From positions 1 through 48,266 of IMG/VR virus record IMGVR_UViG_3300034272_000895: a stretch of DNA of 48,266 nt, one strand, 5' to 3'. The position numbers were made by a program, and so were the translations under genes. This stretch comes from a virus. Below the pieces are notes generated by a model. It did no database searches and was not told the DNA's origin. It worked only from the letters and a program-made list of their open reading frames with translations. Positions 37,424-46,896 of the stretch are shown here, piece after piece. Position 1 is the stretch's first letter. The number at the start of each line of letters is the position of its first letter.

Positions 37424-37431
37424 CAAAGATA
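37424..37431 (-). promoter_or_regulatory. Candidate -7 box of the giant gene
   Basis: Minus strand TATCTTTG (TAnnTTTG), 18 nt before the ATG, identical to the box at 45918-45925. No -33 TTTG at standard spacing. Confidence 0.35.
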
Positions 37432-37443
37432 CCAATTTTAAAC

Positions 37444-38733
37444 CTACATCTGTAGACCCGGGTCGAGCTTGCGCAATAGTTTCATGAAGTTCTTTTCTCC
37501 ACCATACTGAGCAGTAAGCACGTTCCACTCGTCACTTCCACGTCTGATTGTGCGTGGCTTGATTCCAAATGCCTGAGCCTTGTCTGCTGTGGTTGGGTTA
37601 CCATTTGCGTCAACTGGAACGGTATCCATTACAGTTACACCAGCGGTGCTTGGCGTAATTCGTGTAATGTTTGTGGCAATAGACTGTCCGTTCTCTTCAC
37701 GTAGGTAGCGTAGCTGCTTACCCATCGTTGAGTAATCAGCTGCAAACTTCCCGTCTGGCTGCCTGTACACGACGGTTTCATCGAGCATTTTGTCCCACTC
37801 AGTCTTTGGCTTTTCTTGAACCTTAATTTGCTCGTAAGCCTTAATGGTTTGAGCTGCTGTACCAATGTAGTCTTGACGGACAGTATCCAAAAACTTCTCG
37901 TTTTGCTTTAAACGATTGACCTTTTCTTGGTCATAGGTATCCATCTCGCCACGAGCCTTCTGGTATGCGTAGATTACGCCATCAATAAACTGTGGAGACT
38001 GAGTAAGCTTAACGTCAAACTCGTCATCAAGAAGCTCAGTAAGTCTGGCTGGATTCACAATGCGGCCCATCTGATTCGTAACGTCATTACGGTTCAGGAA
38101 TGAGTTGGCATGTTTTTCTCCAAAGTTGGTTGCGTTTACAAAATCAGGAATGATTGACTTAGGATTCAGTGCAGAGACAAAGCTCTCGCCACGCAGTTCT
38201 GGCATAGCAAACAAGTCGAACTCACTTCCGTCTGGAGCAACAGCAGTGTATGACGTTCCCTCTCGCTTAAGCTGATAAGGCGTGCGGATGCGCTGGTCGT
38301 AGATATTGCTAATCTGCTCTGGGCTATCGTTGTACTGAGATGCAAGCTCAGGGTCGGTCATGATTTTATTGAAGTTATTCTGTTCCGACTTAACGAAAGC
38401 AGAAGCTCCGGTCATGAACTTCTCGAGCGTTGCCTTTAGCGCCTCAGCCTCTTCCACATTACCCTTGTCTTCGGCGGACAGATAGTCTTGGTAGATTTGC
38501 TGTCCTACGCTAGAAAGAGACGGGTATGCGTTGAGCCCAGACACACCGCTAATAAGCTCACCACGTTCGGCAGCAGTTTTTCTGCGCTGCACTTCTGCAC
38601 GCTCTTGTTCAGCACGAATTCTACGGGCCTCTTCGTTGGCCATACTTTCTTGCCTATCCTTGATGGCAGCATACTGCTGAGCCACTTGTGGAAAGGAGCT
38701 CTGTGCTTGTACGGGTTGTGTCAATAGTGCCAT
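37444..38733 (-). CDS. Internal virion protein (429 aa)
   Basis: A largely helical protein beginning MALLTQPVQAQSSFPQVAQQ; a long charged N-terminal helix (about 25-60, EEARRIRAEQERAEVQRRKT) is followed by mixed segments and a C-terminal EKNFMKLLRKLDPGLQM. Its place between the large tail protein and the polyvalent ejected protein matches internal core proteins of podoviruses (T7 gp15/gp16-type position), although no sequence similarity to them can be claimed. It overlaps the upstream gene by one base (TAATG). Confidence 0.6.
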   Translation of the reverse strand: MALLTQPVQAQSSFPQVAQQYAAIKDRQESMANEEARRIRAEQERAEVQRRKTAAERGELISGVSGLNAYPSLSSVGQQIYQDYLSAEDKGNVEEAEALKATLEKFMTGASAFVKSEQNNFNKIMTDPELASQYNDSPEQISNIYDQRIRTPYQLKREGTSYTAVAPDGSEFDLFAMPELRGESFVSALNPKSIIPDFVNATNFGEKHANSFLNRNDVTNQMGRIVNPARLTELLDDEFDVKLTQSPQFIDGVIYAYQKARGEMDTYDQEKVNRLKQNEKFLDTVRQDYIGTAAQTIKAYEQIKVQEKPKTEWDKMLDETVVYRQPDGKFAADYSTMGKQLRYLREENGQSIATNITRITPSTAGVTVMDTVPVDANGNPTTADKAQAFGIKPRTIRRGSDEWNVLTAQYGGEKNFMKLLRKLDPGLQM

Positions 38734-39641
38734 TACTTAGCTGCTCTGTTTTCGAATTTGCGGATGATACCCTTCATGTAGCTGTGTAGCTTAGACTTTT
38801 CATCTGTAGATACAAGCGACTTTATTGCTGCCATTTGCTTAGGGTTGAAGATGTATTCACCACCGGTCATCTCAGCAATCTTTACACCGTCTTTTACCAC
38901 ATCAATTGGGTTGGTCTTGTGAGAAAACTCGCCCGGAGTCTTCTTGATTTTAGCGCCATCCTTTGCATAGGTTAAGGCGCCCGCCCCAATGACATCAGCG
39001 GCACCTTGAAGGCCAGATAGTTGGGTCTGTAGTCCTGCTGTTGCTGCCTGCTCTGCTCGGGCAATTTGACCTTGAATCATTTCACGGTCAGCCTGCTTAG
39101 CTCCAATACGCTTTTCTTCAGCACCCAGTAATCGCTGAGCCGCTTCTTGTCCGATATCAAACTTACTCTGGGCAGCAGCGCCAACAGCACCCTGAACGCC
39201 ACCAAGGACCCCACGTGTGCCGGCAGACTGAAGTGTCTTAGCTCCAGCAGCTAGTGTTTCGTCAAGCTGATTCTGCTGACGGGCCTCGTTAGTAGACTGA
39301 GCTACCTTCTGGTAGTAGTTATAGTAATCCTCTTGAGACGTCATCGACGGCATCATGGCTTGAAGGTCACGAGCACGAGTCGTTGCCTCACGCTGTGCTT
39401 TTGCCCCCTGAATGGCAGCGTATATTTGTGGGGCCGCTGCAATAGCGCTTCCAAGTCCGGGCAAAATCATATTGCCAACGGTCTGAGCTCCGGCCGTTGC
39501 CAATTGGCCGCCAGATGAATTTAAGAATCCGCTAAGGCCAGAATTTTGACCAAAGCTTTGAGACACGGGACTAGTGAGGGAAGCTGATGGATTAAGCATC
39601 ATTCCGTTCTGTGCCTTCTTATAAGTCTTCTTTGCCTTCAT
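38733..39641 (-). CDS. Internal virion protein (302 aa), T7 gp14-like position
   Basis: Begins MKAKKTYKKAQNGMMLNPSA. Ala/Gly/Gln-rich helices, with a hydrophobic stretch at about 48-78 (TVGNMILPGLGSAIAAAPQI) that could insert in a membrane. Its C-terminus holds DGVKIAEMTGGEYIFNPKQM, a motif common in internal proteins of Bacteroidetes phages. Probably ejected with the DNA to form the channel. One-base overlap with the next gene. Confidence 0.6.
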   Translation of the reverse strand: MKAKKTYKKAQNGMMLNPSASLTSPVSQSFGQNSGLSGFLNSSGGQLATAGAQTVGNMILPGLGSAIAAAPQIYAAIQGAKAQREATTRARDLQAMMPSMTSQEDYYNYYQKVAQSTNEARQQNQLDETLAAGAKTLQSAGTRGVLGGVQGAVGAAAQSKFDIGQEAAQRLLGAEEKRIGAKQADREMIQGQIARAEQAATAGLQTQLSGLQGAADVIGAGALTYAKDGAKIKKTPGEFSHKTNPIDVVKDGVKIAEMTGGEYIFNPKQMAAIKSLVSTDEKSKLHSYMKGIIRKFENRAAK

Positions 39642-39646
39642 TGTTA

Positions 39647-39654
39647 CAAAAATA
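39647..39654 (-). promoter_or_regulatory. TAnnTTTG box abutting the internal virion gene
   Basis: Minus strand TATTTTTG followed by TAACAATG, so the box lies 5 nt before the ATG at 39641. Transcription would start near the ATG, giving a leaderless message. Same arrangement as before the gene at 2025. Confidence 0.3.
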
Positions 39655-39659
39655 AGAAA

Positions 39660-42600
39660 TTATGCACCCTGTTGGTTATGTAGGTTGCTCTTCTGGAAAA
39701 TCATGTTAACAGCATACAGCTCGATGGGAGTTGTGTCTGTGTTAGTTAGGTCTACTTGGATGTAGCTGTCACGCATTGGGTCACCATCAATTGATGCGCT
39801 AGACACCACAAGCAGGTTGTCGCCTACGGATATACCAGCTACTGAAGTGTTTGCGGCAATCGAAGTACGAGAAGAAATAGATGACACCGTGAGGTTTGTG
39901 TTGACCAAGTTGCCGGAACTGACCTTGTAGATGGCGCCTCCAATCGGGAACGCAATATCGTTTACACGTGAGGTAAACGTAATCGTGCTTCCGCTGATTG
40001 ATGCAACCTCGCCAATCGAAATGATGTTCGAAGTGCTGTCCAGCGTGTCTCGGTTAATGTGGGCGTAGTAGTTGCGCTCACGCTCATCAAACGCACCAAC
40101 GGCAACAGAACTCTGCTGAGAGCTATTGCTGAACGTAGCGGCCCAAGGAGAGTTGCCCTCTAGAGAAATAGACTCGTAGGTCTTAACCATGGATGGGTTG
40201 TTATTCGAAATAACCGAAAGCGTGCTATTGTACTGCACCCCGTAGAAGTTATTCATTGTGGCGTTCGTGCCCTGCATATACATGCGCCCGTTCTTAAATG
40301 TGTAGAACAGATTTTTAATGAAGCCCATGCGCTCAGGGATAAAGCTATAGAACGTATTCCAGAACCCAGACTTGGCGTCATACGCAACTGTAAACCCATC
40401 AAACGCCTTAGTGCCGGATGGAACAGTAAACGTCACTCCGTTATTAGTAGTAAGCGTAACAAGATTCTCGCTCAAGCTCAGTGTTCCAAGCGCATAGAAA
40501 TCAGCATTGGTAGTAGTCACCACGATGTCTACCGAACCAGTCTGGGTTTGCAGTGCATTGTCAAGTTGAATAGAGCCTGACTCAGAACCGAGGTCAAAAT
40601 ACATTACTCCATTCGCTGTGTCCTCCCAGTCCGTGAATACATCTTCCCAATCGGTATCGATGGATTCCCACTGCCAGAATGAAGAGCCATAGGTCGGGTT
40701 AACAATGATGTTGTTGCCCCCCGGGACAACTTGCATGGCTGAACTATAGTTCGTGCCCCCTGAATTGGCCGTAACATTTGTGCTGTATATATCGGCAATA
40801 CTAAGAATGTACTCATCATTGCCCGGGTCGTAGCCGCCATTAACATCGACAAACGAACCAAATCTTTTTGCGTCAGAGAACGAGCTTTCAAAAAAGCTGT
40901 CCATGTTTTTTTCGCTTATTGGCTCGATGCCAGACGGCCCAAAGGCCAGAACTTTTCCGTTCTTTATGTCTGCAAAGTATATTCGACCAAATCTGATGAC
41001 AACTGACTCAGGATTGCTATCGCACCCAAAGTCGCCACTACGATATATAGGAGTACCAAGAACCTCATTAGAGGCGACAAGGTCTGACGTTTCGCTTGCA
41101 TATTGAATTATGTTTCTACTTACTGGAATAACAGAAAGCTTGCTTTCTTGAAGGCAAACCAAACTGTCGGCAAGGCTCTGCAAATACTTGATTCCCCCAA
41201 AGGTAGCATCAAAGTCGCTGAAGTTAGCGAGAGACAGATTGAAGCTAGAAAGCAACAGCTCTGTATTGTCAAAATTAAACGGTTCACTATAGGTCACAGA
41301 CGCCAGTCGACGGAGCTGAGCAGCGGATGGGGCATATAAGTTTGCACGACCAAAAGAATTCTGTGCGCTTTGGAAGAAGTCGCTAAGCTTGACGTCTTCA
41401 ATATAATCAGTGAGATAATTATACGTTGTCACGTCAGTCCCGTAGCGAAGCTGACGCAATCGAAACCACACATCGCCTTCAACTAATTCTACAACCGAGT
41501 TGGCGTTCTGAACTGTGAATAAGGCAATTACGTTAGATGCGTTTGCTAAGAATTCACAGTCTCCAGCGTATGCATATGCCGGGTCGTCTGAGTTGGATAC
41601 GTTGTTAATTTGAATTTTAACACCGCCAGCCGACAAGAAAATATCCCCCTTATATGGCTTGATGCTTGACTTAAAGAATCCCCATCCTCCTTGGTTCTGA
41701 ACGTCAAACGTTCCGGATGTTGCTGTTCTTTCGCTACCGTGTGCACCATTAACTACTGGCAAACTCTTGCCAATCTCGTAGTAAGGTAGGCCCTCGGTGG
41801 TCTTCTTGCGTGAGTAAATCTCGATAACACACTTGTTGTCCCAGTCGTCTGCGCCAACAATAACAGCGGCCTTCCCAAACTTAGGGTGGCCATTGTCCTC
41901 GAGAATCAAGAAGAAGCCAGTGGTCTGGTAAATAGTATTGTCGTTAGCGTCGTCAAGGATTGGGTTCGTAGTCGGTGAGTTCTCGAAGTACTCGTATCCA
42001 ACTACGTTAAAGTCTACACCATCTGGGTAGTAAGTTCCACCAAAGCTATAGATTCGAACCTTGTCTCCCGGGTTGTACGCATAGTCAATTAACGCACCCT
42101 TTGCCTCACGATAGCTGTCCTCTTTCCCGGACAGTGAGCGCATAGAAACGAAGATTTTATCGTTGTAGGTAGAGGAAATATTCTTGATAGTTGGATTCGT
42201 GGCAGTGTAAGCACGAATAACAGAATACTGAACGAACGAAACAATAGACGTATTTCCGGCATATACCGGAGACCAACGCTTAGCCCAGCTTGGCGGGTTG
42301 TGCTTCAAGCGCATAACCATAGAGGTCTCACCCTTTCCATTTCGCTCGCTAAACCATTTTGCATAGGTATCAGGAAGCTTGTTTACAGCCCCAGAACGAT
42401 TTCGGTCGTCGTAGTAAACTATGCCAAAGCTATGCGTTGCCCCGGCTTTAAATGACGGTGAGCCAGTGGTCCCAGATAGATATCTTGAATTGTTTGTTAC
42501 AACATCGTCAATCCAGTAGCTGTTCATGTAATCCGTGTACGGAAGCGTAAACATTGCAGCTGGGTTCACAAAAAGGTAGCCAGTATATGGCGTTCCGTCT

Positions 42601-44357
42601 CCAGTATAGTTTACCGTAAGACCAGCCAGTCCGTAGCTTTTATCACGGATATTTCGTTGGTCAGAATAATCTGGGTTTCGATTCGTAAGTATTCCGGTTG
42701 AACCATACAAAGAGCCAACCTCAAGCTGTGCGCTCTTGATTCGCATCCCTCCAGTAATCTTATTAGTTGAAGAGTTATATGTTAAACCAGTAAGTTCTAC
42801 ATATCCAGACCCCTTGAAGAATCCAAAACGACCAATATCGGCCATGCTCTCGCCTTCTTCTACTACGTTTCCGAGCTCTGTTGTGTGGCTGGAAAATTGG
42901 TCAACGGTATCAAACGAAACAGCATAAGCCTTTTGTATTCTTTGAATCACTTGGCCTGCAAGTTGGGCTCGTGTTATGGCGCTTGAGCTAGTGAAAGATT
43001 CAGTCACCTTTAACGGCGTCATGTCTACGTTTACGTATTCTTTAACACGCCCAGATATCATGTTTTCGCCATCGTTGCGCTGCCACTCTCGCCAGCTCAT
43101 TGGGTAGTTTGATAGCTCTAGCTTAATGTAGTCAACATTAACACTGAAGTCCAATGTATAAATTGAGTTGGCATCAATGTTCCCGGGAAGGGTTGAGAAG
43201 TCAAGCTCAAATGTTTTGGTAAAAGAGTCGTTGGCGATGGTCGCAGTAACGCCGGTGGTTATCGAAGTCCCTCTAGGTTTATAGTTCGGCTCCACTACGC
43301 CATCGACAACAACATTGTCATAACCCTCAACGTGGTTACCATACATGAGTCTGTTTCCTACTATCGCTTGGGCCTCGGCGCTAAGCGGTACGTTATCGAA
43401 CAGTTTATTTTTTACGTCGTTAGGCACGACACTATAGCTGGCGTCGTTTCTAAAGATTATGCTTTTCTCAACAACAAAAGAATTAATGTTGTCGGTCTCG
43501 CCAATGACAAAAAAAGCACCCTCCAATGACGCACGAGCTAGCACACGAATCTTACTGACGTCACCAAGATTTGTCTTAACAAAAACTTGCATGGCATTGT
43601 CCTGCTTTTTAAGGTCGGCAGAAACAAGTCCATCTAGAAGTTGATTGTTTGAGTAAGTTACCGTACTGTACGGACTAATTGCACTGACCTCGCCGTCATC
43701 ATAAACGTACTGGTATGCGAACTGAAACATCTTGTCGTACAAGTTGTTCGAGCTTATGTTTTGGTCAGTAAAGAACTGCCATCTGGGCGGTTCTAGCGGC
43801 GGCTGCTTTGCGGTAGTAATGAATAGCAAGCGCTGCTCTTGAGTCAGCGGGGTGGCCGGGTTAGTTCCCAAGCTGTAGTTGGCCGGGTACCCACCACGCA
43901 AAGCCTTCGTCGCATTAATCTTCTTTGGAGCGTTAACTCCATCGGTAAAGTATAGCAGCGTCTCGCCCTTCTGATTGATGATGATGTCAGCCTTGACGAA
44001 CATCGTCTCCTTGAAATTCAAGATGGGGTCTTGGTAGACCTTAAACACCTTGTCCTTCGACATGCTGTACCGGTAGATGCTGTGGTTGTCGTTGCTATTC
44101 CAAACGAAGTAGTATACCTCGTCATTCTGCGTGGAAGCAACAGACCCGATAGTTCTGTTCGTTCCTACTGGAAGCGAGTCAGAGCTAGCGCTGTAAGCGA
44201 CTACTGTATTTCCCTCGACATTTTTAATAACACCAGCATTGCCACCTGAGTCCGGCGATATGCGGACATTAAGAGCATCAAGCATTTCAATGCTTTTAAG
44301 AATGCGTGCGTCATCATCCTTGTTAAGGTAACTGGGTAGCAGCTTGTCAATTGCCAT
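39660..44357 (-). CDS. Large tail/stabilisation protein (1565 aa)
   Basis: A very long beta-rich protein beginning MAIDKLLPSYLNKDDDARIL. The N-terminal part (1-330) has the SLDALNxRIxxxxG style, YFTDGVNAPKKINATKALRG, and repeated strands typical of the large tail-tube/stabilisation proteins of crAss-like and related podophages, which build the tail nozzle. A PANYSL/PPLEPP linker follows. The remainder (about 400-1565) holds long beta runs and may form the tail spike-like shaft. Start 3 nt from the stop of the ring protein. Probably tail hub or nozzle. Confidence 0.7.
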   Translation of the reverse strand: MAIDKLLPSYLNKDDDARILKSIEMLDALNVRISPDSGGNAGVIKNVEGNTVVAYSASSDSLPVGTNRTIGSVASTQNDEVYYFVWNSNDNHSIYRYSMSKDKVFKVYQDPILNFKETMFVKADIIINQKGETLLYFTDGVNAPKKINATKALRGGYPANYSLGTNPATPLTQEQRLLFITTAKQPPLEPPRWQFFTDQNISSNNLYDKMFQFAYQYVYDDGEVSAISPYSTVTYSNNQLLDGLVSADLKKQDNAMQVFVKTNLGDVSKIRVLARASLEGAFFVIGETDNINSFVVEKSIIFRNDASYSVVPNDVKNKLFDNVPLSAEAQAIVGNRLMYGNHVEGYDNVVVDGVVEPNYKPRGTSITTGVTATIANDSFTKTFELDFSTLPGNIDANSIYTLDFSVNVDYIKLELSNYPMSWREWQRNDGENMISGRVKEYVNVDMTPLKVTESFTSSSAITRAQLAGQVIQRIQKAYAVSFDTVDQFSSHTTELGNVVEEGESMADIGRFGFFKGSGYVELTGLTYNSSTNKITGGMRIKSAQLEVGSLYGSTGILTNRNPDYSDQRNIRDKSYGLAGLTVNYTGDGTPYTGYLFVNPAAMFTLPYTDYMNSYWIDDVVTNNSRYLSGTTGSPSFKAGATHSFGIVYYDDRNRSGAVNKLPDTYAKWFSERNGKGETSMVMRLKHNPPSWAKRWSPVYAGNTSIVSFVQYSVIRAYTATNPTIKNISSTYNDKIFVSMRSLSGKEDSYREAKGALIDYAYNPGDKVRIYSFGGTYYPDGVDFNVVGYEYFENSPTTNPILDDANDNTIYQTTGFFLILEDNGHPKFGKAAVIVGADDWDNKCVIEIYSRKKTTEGLPYYEIGKSLPVVNGAHGSERTATSGTFDVQNQGGWGFFKSSIKPYKGDIFLSAGGVKIQINNVSNSDDPAYAYAGDCEFLANASNVIALFTVQNANSVVELVEGDVWFRLRQLRYGTDVTTYNYLTDYIEDVKLSDFFQSAQNSFGRANLYAPSAAQLRRLASVTYSEPFNFDNTELLLSSFNLSLANFSDFDATFGGIKYLQSLADSLVCLQESKLSVIPVSRNIIQYASETSDLVASNEVLGTPIYRSGDFGCDSNPESVVIRFGRIYFADIKNGKVLAFGPSGIEPISEKNMDSFFESSFSDAKRFGSFVDVNGGYDPGNDEYILSIADIYSTNVTANSGGTNYSSAMQVVPGGNNIIVNPTYGSSFWQWESIDTDWEDVFTDWEDTANGVMYFDLGSESGSIQLDNALQTQTGSVDIVVTTTNADFYALGTLSLSENLVTLTTNNGVTFTVPSGTKAFDGFTVAYDAKSGFWNTFYSFIPERMGFIKNLFYTFKNGRMYMQGTNATMNNFYGVQYNSTLSVISNNNPSMVKTYESISLEGNSPWAATFSNSSQQSSVAVGAFDERERNYYAHINRDTLDSTSNIISIGEVASISGSTITFTSRVNDIAFPIGGAIYKVSSGNLVNTNLTVSSISSRTSIAANTSVAGISVGDNLLVVSSASIDGDPMRDSYIQVDLTNTDTTPIELYAVNMIFQKSNLHNQQGA

Positions 44358-44360
44358 AGG

Positions 44361-45173
44361 TTAGTACTTAGGGCCTTGGTAAAAATTCTTTCTAATCGTC
44401 TTGAGAATCTCCTCCTTGCTAAATGATTTGATTCGTGCGTTGGCGATTCTACGCTCATTGTAGTACTCTTGACGAGCACGTGCTTTTTCGTTTGCCGGAA
44501 CAGTACTCTTGCGCTCTACAATCTTGTAGTAAACGTATGCACGAAGAGCGGACTCAGCGTACATGTGCACAGAGGGGTTTGTACTTCTAGCTTCATCGGC
44601 AATGTATTCGATTACAACCTCACTAAGTCCCTGTGTGGTGTTTAGTTCAATGCGATTCTGGTCCAGATTGATTCGGTATTCACCGCCATATTGTCCTCCA
44701 CCAACTCCGTATAGACGACCTTCGGTAGACTCGTACAGATAGTTGCGGAAAATGTAGCTATCGTATCCCTTGAATCCGGTCATATCCTGAGGGATGGTTT
44801 TGTCATCTACCCGGTCGTACACGCCATCATTATCTGAGTCGATGTAGTTACCATTGGTATCCTCAAGGTAAGCCTGTGAGTAGTTTAGGTTCTTGTTCTC
44901 TCCGAAAACGTATACAAGTCCATCGCTACCAACGACACCAATTTTAGTGAGGTCGACAAAATCATCCGGCAAATCGACAGTATTGAGCGAAGCATTTACG
45001 GGGAGTTTAAGTGAGCGTACACGCTTCATCATATCGAATCCCATTTCACGGATTCCACGAAGCGCAAAGTTCCGAACCAGCGTATTGCTTACGCCAGCTG
45101 CGTAGTCGTCTCCATCCATCGTGAGGATGAAGTCGTTTACAATCTGGTCTATACTTACAGTATTCCTTGCCAT
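44361..45173 (-). CDS. Connector/ring protein 1 (270 aa)
   Basis: Begins MARNTVSIDQIVNDFILTMD; NFALRGIREMGFDMMKRVRS, then LNTVDLPDDFVDLTKIGVVG are characteristic of the head-tail ring proteins found next to the large tail protein in Bacteroidetes podophages. A calcium-type loop DSDNDGVYDRVDD (about 131-143) sits in the middle, and a helical C-terminus (ARARQEYYNERRIANARIKS) ends in KNFYQGPKY. One-base overlap with the upstream ring protein gene. Role: joins the portal to the tail. Confidence 0.7.
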   Translation of the reverse strand: MARNTVSIDQIVNDFILTMDGDDYAAGVSNTLVRNFALRGIREMGFDMMKRVRSLKLPVNASLNTVDLPDDFVDLTKIGVVGSDGLVYVFGENKNLNYSQAYLEDTNGNYIDSDNDGVYDRVDDKTIPQDMTGFKGYDSYIFRNYLYESTEGRLYGVGGGQYGGEYRINLDQNRIELNTTQGLSEVVIEYIADEARSTNPSVHMYAESALRAYVYYKIVERKSTVPANEKARARQEYYNERRIANARIKSFSKEEILKTIRKNFYQGPKY

Positions 45174-45898
45174 TAACCTTGCTGTTGTGCGCCGTAAGCT
45201 ATTACAGCCTCGTCACGCAAGTTGATACCAATCATTTTACCAAGCTCCATAATAAGCTTCGGGATATAGTGGTCCGGCAGCTCGAAGTCAACGCTGTTAG
45301 TTGCGCTGTAAACTTCTTTACCGGACACCACCGTATAGCCAAAGCGTGGCGATGCCGCTGTTCTTGCCCCCGTAGATGGAGACAGACCCTCAGGCTGCTT
45401 ATAGTAGCGAATCTTAATCTTTTTAACCGAGGTAGGAAATACTTCGATTACATCACTTAAGAACGCCACTGGCGCCGTGTCAGACGGGGCAGACAGGTTA
45501 CTTTGAAGAACGTACTCTAGCTTCTCCTCGTCATAGATGATATCTATTGTATTAGATGTAGACGTATTGAATACGTACGTTCCAAATGTGCGAAGAGAAA
45601 TAGCACGAGCCAAGTCGTCTGGCTTAGTAAACACACCGTTGGCTTGGGTAAGCGTAGCGGTCTTAGAGAAAACAGAAAGGTCCTCCTCAAGTTGTTTGAG
45701 GCGGGACAGGTGGCGCTGTACGTCAATGCCACGAAGGCGCAAGTTCTTGGCTACAGTAAGCTCAGAGAAGATGTTGTTGAAGACAGTCGTCTGGGCTACT
45801 GCAGCAAAGCTATTGAACACGGAAGGCGTGACGAACCCACGTTCGTCCTTGTTCGCCAAATCCTTGAGCGCATTATATACTACGTTAACGCTTGCCAT
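45173..45898 (-). CDS. Connector/ring protein 2 (241 aa)
   Basis: Begins MASVNVVYNALKDLANKDER. Helical N-terminus (about 5-75, VFNSFAAVAQTTVFNNIF), then a beta-rich middle (TIDIIYDEEKLEYV) and YIPKLIMELGKMIGINLRDE near the C-terminus. It forms an overlapping pair with ring protein 1, in the usual order after the capsid genes. A terminator and TAnnTTTG box precede it. Assigned from position and style. Confidence 0.6.
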   Translation of the reverse strand: MASVNVVYNALKDLANKDERGFVTPSVFNSFAAVAQTTVFNNIFSELTVAKNLRLRGIDVQRHLSRLKQLEEDLSVFSKTATLTQANGVFTKPDDLARAISLRTFGTYVFNTSTSNTIDIIYDEEKLEYVLQSNLSAPSDTAPVAFLSDVIEVFPTSVKKIKIRYYKQPEGLSPSTGARTAASPRFGYTVVSGKEVYSATNSVDFELPDHYIPKLIMELGKMIGINLRDEAVIAYGAQQQG

Positions 45899-45917
45899 AG
45901 CTGAAATTATTGTCTCA

Positions 45918-45925
45918 CAAAGATA
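45918..45925 (-). promoter_or_regulatory. Candidate -7 box for the connector/tail block
   Basis: Minus strand TATCTTTG, 19 nt before the ATG at 45898 and directly after the terminator, which is a natural place for a new promoter. No standard -33 box. Confidence 0.4.
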
Positions 45926-45928
45926 CCT

Positions 45929-45956
45929 AAAAAAAAGAGGGCGACTTTCGCCGCCC
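45929..45956 (-). terminator. Terminator after the capsid-adjacent gene
   Basis: Minus strand GGGCGGC-GAAA-GTCGCCC with a GNRA-type tetraloop and one G-U pair, then CTC and eight T. It lies 47 nt past the stop at 46003. Confidence 0.8.
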
Positions 45957-46002
45957 TACTTCACCAACAACTACAAATGTCCCTAAGGATATTTGCGCTA
46001 AG

Positions 46003-46830
46003 TTACGCAACTGCTTCCAGTCGCTCCAAGATTTGTTCATAAACTGGTGAACCTTTTTCCGTCAAGCAGAAGCGGGTCATTACGTCTACGCTGTCCATGC
46101 CTGCCGGGGTTGATACGATAAGTCGTGCAGAATCAAACCAGTACATGCCGTCTGAGCGGTTATCGAGAATCTGGAAGTCGCAAGCCTGCATAATTGCAGA
46201 ACGAGTCTTAACCGCAGGGTTATCGAACATTTTAATGAACTCCGTCGGGCTTGTCTTAGCCTCGAGCAACAATTCACGCTTGATTCCCATATTGTCTTGG
46301 TTGATGTTGATGCCAAGGTAAATGGCAACCGGCAGAAGCTCACTGATGCTCTTCTCACGGATGAGGCCAACGGCCTCGTGGATTTTGAACTCTACGTCAA
46401 CTTCGACCTCGGCCTTCTTCTGGTCATCCATTAAGCGGAACAGAATACCACCGTTAGCTGAATTTGACGGGTGAGCATTCAGGTAGGCAACGAGGTTTGG
46501 CTGCGTGTAAGGAACAGCGAGTAGTCCGTTGCGGAATACCACGTGCTCACGCACAGCGTTAGGGCTTTGTTCATCTACAAAGATTGACGGTTCGTTGGGG
46601 CAGTAACGAATAGACCGGACCGTGTTCTTTGAGTCGTCATATACCGTTACGGCATTTTGAGGTAAGCTGAAGTAGATGCCTCCGCCTTTCTCGATTGTGT
46701 AGATGTAGGTTTTTTTGCTGTCGTCCCCTTTCTTCTGACGGGCTACAAACGACTTAGCTTCCACTTCGGGAGCTACAGATTCCGTCGACTCGGTGCGTGG
46801 GCGACGTCCACGTTGAACATTCTGTTCCAT
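46003..46830 (-). CDS. Capsid-adjacent structural protein (275 aa)
   Basis: Begins MEQNVQRGRRPRTESTESVA, with a basic, Ser/Glu-rich disordered N-terminus (1-40) followed by a beta domain (YIYTIEKGGGIYFSLPQNAV, then VVFRNGLLAVPYTQPN) and a helical C-terminus ending ILERLEAVA. It lies between the major capsid gene and the connectors, each separated by a terminator, fitting a minor capsid or head-completion protein of this phage group. Not recognised with certainty. Confidence 0.55.
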   Translation of the reverse strand: MEQNVQRGRRPRTESTESVAPEVEAKSFVARQKKGDDSKKTYIYTIEKGGGIYFSLPQNAVTVYDDSKNTVRSIRYCPNEPSIFVDEQSPNAVREHVVFRNGLLAVPYTQPNLVAYLNAHPSNSANGGILFRLMDDQKKAEVEVDVEFKIHEAVGLIREKSISELLPVAIYLGININQDNMGIKRELLLEAKTSPTEFIKMFDNPAVKTRSAIMQACDFQILDNRSDGMYWFDSARLIVSTPAGMDSVDVMTRFCLTEKGSPVYEQILERLEAVA

Positions 46831-46855
46831 GATTGAATACTATTAAAAGATTAAA

Positions 46856-46888
46856 AAGAAAAAAGGGAGCCACCCGAAAGTGGCCCCC
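46856..46888 (-). terminator. Terminator after the major capsid gene
   Basis: Minus strand GCCAC-6-nt loop-GTGGC extended by GGG/CCC across one mismatch, followed by TTTTTT CTTTTT. It begins 9 nt past the capsid gene's stop. Confidence 0.75.
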
Positions 46889-46896
46889 CTCAAGAT

